Assembly (NCBI GenBank): GCA_002842875.1
Contig: PHEF01000042.1
Span: 20,110-53,583 of the forward strand
Length of the DNA stretch: 33,474 bases
Direction: 5' to 3'
Source: Alphaproteobacteria bacterium HGW-Alphaproteobacteria-3
Lineage (GTDB): Bacteria > Pseudomonadota > Alphaproteobacteria > Parvibaculales > Parvibaculaceae
A program made the translations under genes and the position numbers. Positions 29,358 to 33,474 of this stretch are shown here, piece by piece. The notes beneath the pieces are model-generated. The model did not search any database. It saw nothing but the letters and a program-made list of their open reading frames with translations, and was not told the DNA's origin. Each line of letters opens with the position of its first letter. The first letter of the stretch is position 1.

Positions 29358-29475
29358 ATCTATAGTGAAAGCTGAGAAAAGGCGCCGGAGAAAGAACCCT
29401 TCTCTCCCAACGACTTCTCGCGCGCGCGGGCCGCCCCCCGCCCCGAGGGGAGGGTGGGTGAGAGGCTGTATTGCC

Positions 29476-29922
29476 TTACTTCTTCTTGCTCATGTCGATG
29501 AGCGGCATCATGCGGATGGTGGAGGTGCCTTTCGCAATGATGTCGCCCGCCGCATTTTTCAGATTGCCTTCGGCGAACATGGTGGAGCGGCCGCGCCGCT
29601 CGATCCAGCCTTCGGCGACGAGAAGGCCGGGCGTTGCCGGCGCGAAGAAGCTGACCTTGATTTCGAGCGACATGGGCGTCTGCTGAAAATCCGTGATGCA
29701 CATGGCGGCGCGCGCCATGGCCGCGTCGATCCAGCCGGTGACGAAGCCGCCCTGCACCACGCCGCCCGAATGGCACATGCGCATCTCGGCCTCGACCTCG
29801 ATGGCGGCGCGGCCCGTCTCCTTGTCCATATACAGTGTACGGACGATACCAAGCGACTCACCGAGACCGTCCTTGCCGGCCTCCCGGTCGAAATGTTTTT
29901 CGGGCGCAATCGTCTCTGACAT
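29476..29922 (-). CDS. PaaI-type hotdog-fold thioesterase
   Basis: A 148-residue single hotdog domain of the PaaI/YigI thioesterase family, hydrolysing acyl- or aryl-CoA thioesters. The central helix signature G-G-V-V-Q-G-G-F-V-T-G-W-I-D-A-A-M-A-R-A, with the catalytic-type aspartate, is present, followed by strands E-I-K-V-S-F-F-A-P-A and G-R-S-T-M-F-A-E-G-N-L. ATG 29922 is used; the ribosome-binding site is modest (GAG). It is convergent with the crotonase gene, with the repeat and a 118-base GC-rich spacer between them. Substrate unknown; fits the window's acyl-CoA theme. Confidence 0.82.
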   Translation of the reverse strand: MSETIAPEKHFDREAGKDGLGESLGIVRTLYMDKETGRAAIEVEAEMRMCHSGGVVQGGFVTGWIDAAMARAAMCITDFQQTPMSLEIKVSFFAPATPGLLVAEGWIERRGRSTMFAEGNLKNAAGDIIAKGTSTIRMMPLIDMSKKK

Positions 29923-30064
29923 GGGAACTCGCTGGAACCTGTTTCGGGAATGGCTGTGGGGAGCAGTCTAGGCATTTCGGCGGCGGCGGGAAGAGCGCGT
30001 GACCGTTCACGGGCGCGCCGCGCCCCGTTCGCGAATGAACGGAGGCGGGGACAAAGGGGCCAGA

Positions 30065-30093
30065 CTGTCATCGAAATGTCATCGAACTGTTAC
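30065..30093 (+). promoter_or_regulatory. Candidate three-unit PhoB box
   Basis: Three 7-base units spaced by exactly 4 bases: CTGTCAT (30065), ATGTCAT (30076), CTGTTAC (30087), both spacers CGAA. The Pho box consensus is two CTGTCAT units 11 bases apart; here the units match 7, 6 and 5 of 7 positions. It lies in the 377-base gap 29923-30299, which otherwise holds only GC-rich sequence and a GGCCC-GAAA-GGGCC hairpin (30098-30111). The orientation points to the gene starting at 30300, but no clear -10 element is visible 10 bases downstream. Confidence 0.5.
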
Positions 30094-30299
30094 AATTGGC
30101 CCGAAAGGGCCCTGCGGACGCTGCGGCGGGGCCTGCGAAAAATCTTGTCCCCGGTTTCGGGCGCCCCGTTCAAGGGGCTCGACGCGGGGCGGCGGGACGG
30201 GGAGACTTGTCCCCGGCCGGGCACATAGATTCCCGGGTGCGGGCGGCGGGTGCATGAGGAGGCGCGGGAGCGCGCCCAAGATGCGCAAAGGGAGGACAA

Positions 30300-30740
30300 G
30301 TGAGGCGGGCATATCTTTTTGTGGGTCTGATGGCGCTTTTTCTTGTCCCCGGCTCCGGATTCGGGGGGGCGGGGATGGCGCGCGCCGCCGGCCTCGTCAT
30401 GAGCGAGGGGGAATACGAGGAGGCGCTCGCCTTCATCGCGGGCACGAAAGCCGTCATGGCGGAGGCGGAGGCCGCGCTTGGGCAGGCCACCGCCCGCGCG
30501 GCGGCGGCGGCGCGCCGGGACGACCTGGCCCAGCGCCTCGACATGCTCCGCAGACTGATGACCGCCGCCGCGCAGCGCGACCGCATCGGCGCGCGAGGCA
30601 CGGGGAAAGGAAACGGCATCACCCCGGAACGCCAGCGCGCGCGGGACGTGATCCGGCGGGCGGGAGAGATCGAGGACCCGCTGCTGGATTTGTGGACGGC
30701 GTGGTCGCAGAGGGCGGGAATCCGGCGCGCGGACCGTTGA
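30300..30740 (+). CDS. Small exported helical protein, unknown function
   Basis: A 146-residue protein from a GTG start at 30300, chosen because GGGAGG lies about 5 bases upstream. Residues 1-30 form a signal peptide (M-R-R-A-Y-L-F-V-G-L-M-A-L-F-L, cleavage near A-R-A-A). The mature part is alanine- and arginine-rich and predicted helical (M-A-E-A-E-A-A-L-G-Q-A-T-A-R-A and L-A-Q-R-L-D-M-L-R-R-L-M), with no cysteine and no recognised domain. A candidate Pho box about 210 bases upstream raises the possibility of phosphate control. The next gene's promoter overlaps its stop codon. Confidence 0.6.
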   Translation: MRRAYLFVGLMALFLVPGSGFGGAGMARAAGLVMSEGEYEEALAFIAGTKAVMAEAEAALGQATARAAAAARRDDLAQRLDMLRRLMTAAAQRDRIGARGTGKGNGITPERQRARDVIRRAGEIEDPLLDLWTAWSQRAGIRRADR

Positions 30741-30766
30741 CCGGATTATATAAATAGTTATATAAT
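30737..30766 (+). promoter_or_regulatory. Toxin-antitoxin promoter with palindromic operator
   Basis: TTGACC at 30737 and a perfect TATAAT at 30761 are 18 bases apart, giving a strong sigma-70-type promoter. Between and overlapping them, ATTATATAA-ATAG-TTATATAAT is a perfect inverted repeat (30745-30766), the expected type of binding site for the XRE antitoxin in autoregulation. Transcription would start only a few bases before the toxin ATG at 30776, so the message would be nearly leaderless. Confidence 0.7.
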
Positions 30767-30775
30767 TTCTGCATC

Positions 30776-31126
30776 ATGACCACGGGCAAGAAGAAGCAGG
30801 CGGTTTTCGAGGGCGATACGCTCGACGAACTGCTTTCTTTTCCGCCACCGGCGCGCGAGGCCGCAGGCTTCCAGATTTACCTCGTGGAACTCGGGCGCGA
30901 TCCCGACGACTGGAAGCCGATGAAGACCATCGGCCCCGGCGTGCGCGAGATTCGGGTTGCCGGAGCGGATGGACAGTTCCGTGTCATCTATGTCGCAAAG
31001 TTCGAGGAAGCGGTTTACGTGCTGCATGCCTTCTCGAAGAAGACGCAGAAAACGCCGCAGCGAAATCTCGACATCGCGGCAGCACGGTACAAGGCGCTGG
31101 TGAAAAGACGGCGCGAAAGGAGTTGA
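30776..31126 (+). CDS. RelE/HigB-type toxin (phage Gp49-like family)
   Basis: A 116-residue toxin of the RelE/ParE superfamily, Gp49/HigB-like group, expected to cleave mRNA at the ribosome. Family features: W-K-P-M-K-T-I-G-P-G-V-R-E-I-R-V, then Q-F-R-V-I-Y-V-A-K-F and V-Y-V-L-H-A-F-S-K-K-T-Q-K-T-P, ending in R-Y-K-A-L-V-K-R-R. The K-K-T-Q-K-T-P stretch is the typical basic catalytic strand region. There is no ribosome-binding site space because the promoter is so close. The toxin gene precedes the antitoxin, as in higBA modules. Confidence 0.85.
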   Translation: MTTGKKKQAVFEGDTLDELLSFPPPAREAAGFQIYLVELGRDPDDWKPMKTIGPGVREIRVAGADGQFRVIYVAKFEEAVYVLHAFSKKTQKTPQRNLDIAAARYKALVKRRRERS

Positions 31127-31128
31127 GT

Positions 31129-31416
31129 ATGACGACGAAACCGAAGGCTTATGACAGCGTGTGGCAGGCGCTGGCGAAGGACGAGGCGGAAGCCGAAACG
31201 ATGCGCCTGCGCGCGGACCTGCTCATCGCGCTGCGCGACCGGGTGGCGTCGTGGAAGGTAACGCAGGCGGAGGCCGCGAAGCGGCTCGGCATCTCGCAGC
31301 CGCGCCTCAACAACATGGCGAAGGGACAGATCGAAAGCTTCAGCCTCGACATGCTGACAAAACTCGCCTGCCGCGCGGGATTGAAGGTGGAGATGAAGCT
31401 GAAGAAGGCGGCTTGA
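31129..31416 (+). CDS. XRE-family antitoxin (HigA-like)
   Basis: A 95-residue protein with a helix-turn-helix at about residues 42-80: V-T-Q-A-E-A-A-K-R-L-G-I-S-Q-P-R-L-N-N, followed by I-E-S-F-S-L-D-M-L-T-K-L-A, typical of antitoxins paired with Gp49/HigB toxins. It should neutralise the upstream toxin and repress the shared promoter. ATG 31129 lies 2 bases after the toxin stop and has AAGGAG 7 bases upstream; a TTG at 31123 is less likely. The strong ribosome-binding site, against an almost leaderless toxin, would favour antitoxin excess. Confidence 0.87.
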   Translation: MTTKPKAYDSVWQALAKDEAEAETMRLRADLLIALRDRVASWKVTQAEAAKRLGISQPRLNNMAKGQIESFSLDMLTKLACRAGLKVEMKLKKAA

Positions 31417-31427
31417 GAGACGGTGAT

Positions 31428-32486
31428 ATGTCCGGAGACAAACAACATTTTATTCCCCAATTCCTATTACGAAATTTCGCAGTTCGAAAGGGAAACAAAC
31501 CAGCAAGGGTCTTTGTATACCCCAAGGACCGGGCCGCATTCAGAACATCGACTTCAAACATTACGGCAGAACGACATTTTTACTCCCAGCCTTCAAATGA
31601 CGGCCAAGCAACGCTTGATGATGAAATCACCAAATTTGAAAATCGAATTGCGGAGACAATCAACACAATTGGGAAGGCGTCTCCAGACGACCATCTCAAC
31701 TCCAACCAAGTCGCTGAAACGGTAGCTCATTTTTGCATCAGACAGGCGACGATAAGACACATTACATCCCAGACGTTCGACAAAATTTCTGAAATCGCGG
31801 ACACGACATTTACAGACGAACGCAAAGCCTGGGCTGCATTCGGGTTACATCATAACCATGCTTCAGGAGTGACTCTCGAGAGCCTCGAGAAATTATACGA
31901 CGAACACAAAGTAAGCATTCAGAGTAAGGGATTTTACTCAAAAGAGGCGTTTGTGGAGTCCGCGTTTGCATGGACAAAGAAAAATTTTCTACAAAACTTT
32001 TCAAACTCGAAGCCGCAGACTGAAGCCTTGCTTAAAGAACTAAAGAAATTTGCGGCGGAAGTGCCCCGCAATGCGCATTTGAAAGCACTTAGGCAAGGCC
32101 TAGCACCAACTCCTAGGATTGAGCCGTTGGCAAAGATGAGCTGGGTGCTCCGGGCATTTGAAGAAAATCAACTTATCCTTCCAGATTGCATTGCAGTGGG
32201 GCTGTTTACTGATGGTTCGGCGGACCCTCTGCTCTTCAGCCCGCAGCCCGACTTCGTAGCCATGCCAGTGAGGCATGACCTGGCAATTGTTGGTTGCAAA
32301 GACAATGAAGTGCCGAATCTCTCACACGAGCAACTCAATGCAGCCTTCGCGAAATCTAGTAGTGATTTCTTCGTCGCTCGATCGGATAGCCAAGAATTCA
32401 AACAACTTCATACGAAAATTGGGACAGGACCGAAGTCGAAGATCGATGGGATGTTCGAAGAGGTCATTCGAGACCTTGGATGGTAG
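31428..32486 (+). CDS. DUF4238 family protein, AT-rich and probably acquired
   Basis: A 352-residue protein of the DUF4238 family, recognised by the N-terminal K-Q-H-F-I-P-Q-F-L-L-R-N-F and F-V-Y-P-K-D, with the further conserved E-x-x-F-Y (A-E-R-H-F-Y-S) and the helical middle with H-F-C-I-R-Q-A-T-I-R. Biochemical function is unknown; members are scattered and often in accessory regions. Codon use differs from all neighbours: many A/T-ending codons and a clearly lower GC content, with AT-rich stretches rare elsewhere in this window, indicating recent horizontal transfer. ATG 31428 lies 11 bases after the antitoxin stop, so it may be cotranscribed with the toxin-antitoxin pair. Confidence 0.82.
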   Translation: MSGDKQHFIPQFLLRNFAVRKGNKPARVFVYPKDRAAFRTSTSNITAERHFYSQPSNDGQATLDDEITKFENRIAETINTIGKASPDDHLNSNQVAETVAHFCIRQATIRHITSQTFDKISEIADTTFTDERKAWAAFGLHHNHASGVTLESLEKLYDEHKVSIQSKGFYSKEAFVESAFAWTKKNFLQNFSNSKPQTEALLKELKKFAAEVPRNAHLKALRQGLAPTPRIEPLAKMSWVLRAFEENQLILPDCIAVGLFTDGSADPLLFSPQPDFVAMPVRHDLAIVGCKDNEVPNLSHEQLNAAFAKSSSDFFVARSDSQEFKQLHTKIGTGPKSKIDGMFEEVIRDLGW

Positions 32487-32615
32487 CCCCCTCGACATCC
32501 CTCCCCTTTTCCTTCATATTCCGGCGCGCTTACTGACAAAATTGAAGGCAGCGGGAAGCGGCCCGGGTAAGCGCCGTTGACGTAGCGGCTGGAGGGGCTT
32601 AGGCCTTTTCAACCT

Positions 32616-32738
32616 CGTCATGACCCGGCCCTCCCTTGGTGGCTAATCCGCCAAGGGCGGATAAAGGCGGGTCATCCACGTCTTTCTTCCGGCCTTCTGG
32701 CAAAGACGTGGATGGCCCGCATGAAGCGGGCCATGACG
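32616..32738. repeat. Nested palindromic intergenic repeat, copy B with inserted hairpin
   Basis: Same element as at 29268: starts CGTCATGACCCGG, contains GCGGGTCATCCACG and CAAAGACGTGGATGG, ends GCGGGCCATGACG. The central loop of the first hairpin is replaced by about 38 bases carrying its own stem, CCCTTGGTGG/CCGCCAAGGG around CTAAT. It lies between the DUF4238 gene and the last acyl-CoA dehydrogenase gene. Arms are slightly better paired than in copy A (GACGTGG instead of GACATGG). Confidence 0.8.
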
Positions 32739-32794
32739 GACAAGTTCAGAATCTCGCAGACACAATTAGAGCCCGACCCAAAAGGAGCGCGCCC

Positions 32795-33474
32795 ATGCCG
32801 AGCTACAAGGCCCCCGTGGAAGACTTCATGTTCCTGTTCCACGAGCTTCTCGAAATCGACAAGCGCGGCGAGGTGCCGGGCTTTGGCGACCTGACGCCCG
32901 ACATGACGCAGGCGATCCTTGAGGGCGGCGCGAAATTCTGCGAGGAGGTTCTGCAGCCGCTGAACCAGGTGGGCGACGAGCATGGCTGCGTGCTGGAAAA
33001 CGGCGTCGTGCGCACGCCGCCCGGTTTCAAAGAGGCCTTCCAGAAATATTGCGAGGACGGCTGGAACCGTCTCGGCGCGCCGGAAGCGGCCGGCGGCGCG
33101 GGGCTGCCCTCCGTCATCACCTTCGCCTTCACCGAAATGGGCATGTCGGCGAACCAGGCCTTCTCGATGTATCCGGGCCTGACGACGGCGGCTTACTCCG
33201 CGCTCTGGGCGACGGGCGAGCCCTGGATGAAGGAACATGTCGCCAAAAAGATGATCTCCGGCGAATGGACCGGCACCATGTGCCTCACCGAGCCGCATTG
33301 CGGCACCGACCTGAAGCTGATGAAGACCAAAGCCGTGGAGCAGGAAGACGGCACCTACCGCCTCTCGGGCACGAAGATCTTCATCTCGGGCGGCGACCAC
33401 GACATGACCGACAACATCATCCACATGGTGATCGCGAAAATTCCGGGCGAGGACGGCAAGCTCGCCAACGACCT
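32795..33474 (+). CDS. Acyl-CoA dehydrogenase, DmdC-like (3' end cut by window edge)
   Basis: The first 226 residues of an FAD-dependent acyl-CoA dehydrogenase; the frame is open to the end of the window. The N-terminus M-P-S-Y-K-A-P-V-E-D-F-M-F-L-F-H-E and the mid-domain T-M-C-L-T-E-P-H-C-G-T-D-L-K-L-M-K-T, followed by L-S-G-T-K-I-F-I-S-G-G-D-H-D, are typical of the roughly 590-residue group with an extra C-terminal domain that includes 3-methylmercaptopropionyl-CoA dehydrogenase DmdC. Most members act on other medium or short acyl-CoAs, so dimethylsulfoniopropionate metabolism should not be assumed. ATG 32795 has AAGGAG 7 bases upstream. Confidence 0.9.
   Translation, partial: MPSYKAPVEDFMFLFHELLEIDKRGEVPGFGDLTPDMTQAILEGGAKFCEEVLQPLNQVGDEHGCVLENGVVRTPPGFKEAFQKYCEDGWNRLGAPEAAGGAGLPSVITFAFTEMGMSANQAFSMYPGLTTAAYSALWATGEPWMKEHVAKKMISGEWTGTMCLTEPHCGTDLKLMKTKAVEQEDGTYRLSGTKIFISGGDHDMTDNIIHMVIAKIPGEDGKLAND

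Noticed and set aside
29358..29475. GC-rich spacer whose translation reads S-P-T-L-P-S-G-R-G
   Set aside because: This is the usual translation of GC-rich intergenic sequence; it extends a frame beyond the thioesterase on the other side without a start or similarity.

Overview
The window is high-GC, densely coded DNA from an alphaproteobacterium, probably a Parvibaculum-like or other Hyphomicrobiales-related lineage. Pointers are a CobT-type aerobic cobaltochelatase, an RpoH with its own RpoH box behind a GGAAC-N18-TT (EcfG/RpoE2-type) promoter, a 7Fe ferredoxin, a CarD/CdnL regulator, a SUV3-like helicase followed by an S4 protein, and a DivJ/PleC-type histidine kinase. The species assignment is inference from gene content only.

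Layout. 1-5.8 kb: 3' part of cobT, a tiny membrane ORF, a MATE exporter, a secreted phytase-like esterase, a VUT/YhhQ-like membrane protein and rpmB. 5.9-10.6 kb: vitamin B12-dependent propionyl/methylmalonyl-CoA metabolism, with meaB and methylmalonyl-CoA mutase both on the minus strand, separated by a DUF3108 exported protein and a small helical protein. 10.8-15.4 kb: a Sel1 lipoprotein, an orphan PAS-GAF membrane histidine kinase and an acyl-CoA dehydrogenase. 15.8-22.7 kb: a plus-strand run of helicase (apparently broken by a frameshifting deletion), S4 protein, TerB, fdxA, carD and rpoH, i.e. RNA handling, redox and transcription/stress control. 22.7-25.8 kb: a minus-strand set of M48 lipoprotein protease, SNase-like nuclease and a LuxR-type regulator with a degenerate receiver.

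26.1-33.5 kb is more accessory. It starts with tRNA-Arg(CCT), followed closely by a decayed C-terminal piece of an S24/LexA-like repressor, which suggests an old integration site. Then come a GT9 glycosyltransferase, DUF6165, a PilZ protein, a crotonase-fold enzyme, a hotdog thioesterase, a candidate three-unit Pho box upstream of an orphan secreted helical protein, a toxin-first RelE/HigB-XRE toxin-antitoxin pair with a palindromic AT-rich operator, and a conspicuously AT-rich DUF4238 gene. Two copies of a nested-palindrome intergenic repeat lie on either side of this last segment. The window ends inside a DmdC-type acyl-CoA dehydrogenase.

Functionally, cobT (cobalamin synthesis), methylmalonyl-CoA mutase and its chaperone, two acyl-CoA dehydrogenases, a crotonase and a thioesterase fit an organism that lives heavily on acyl-CoA catabolism. 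The most unusual items are the split helicase, the histone H1-like extension on CarD, the Pho box, and the toxin-antitoxin/DUF4238 segment. No complete new system is proven here; the last segment is the best candidate for one.
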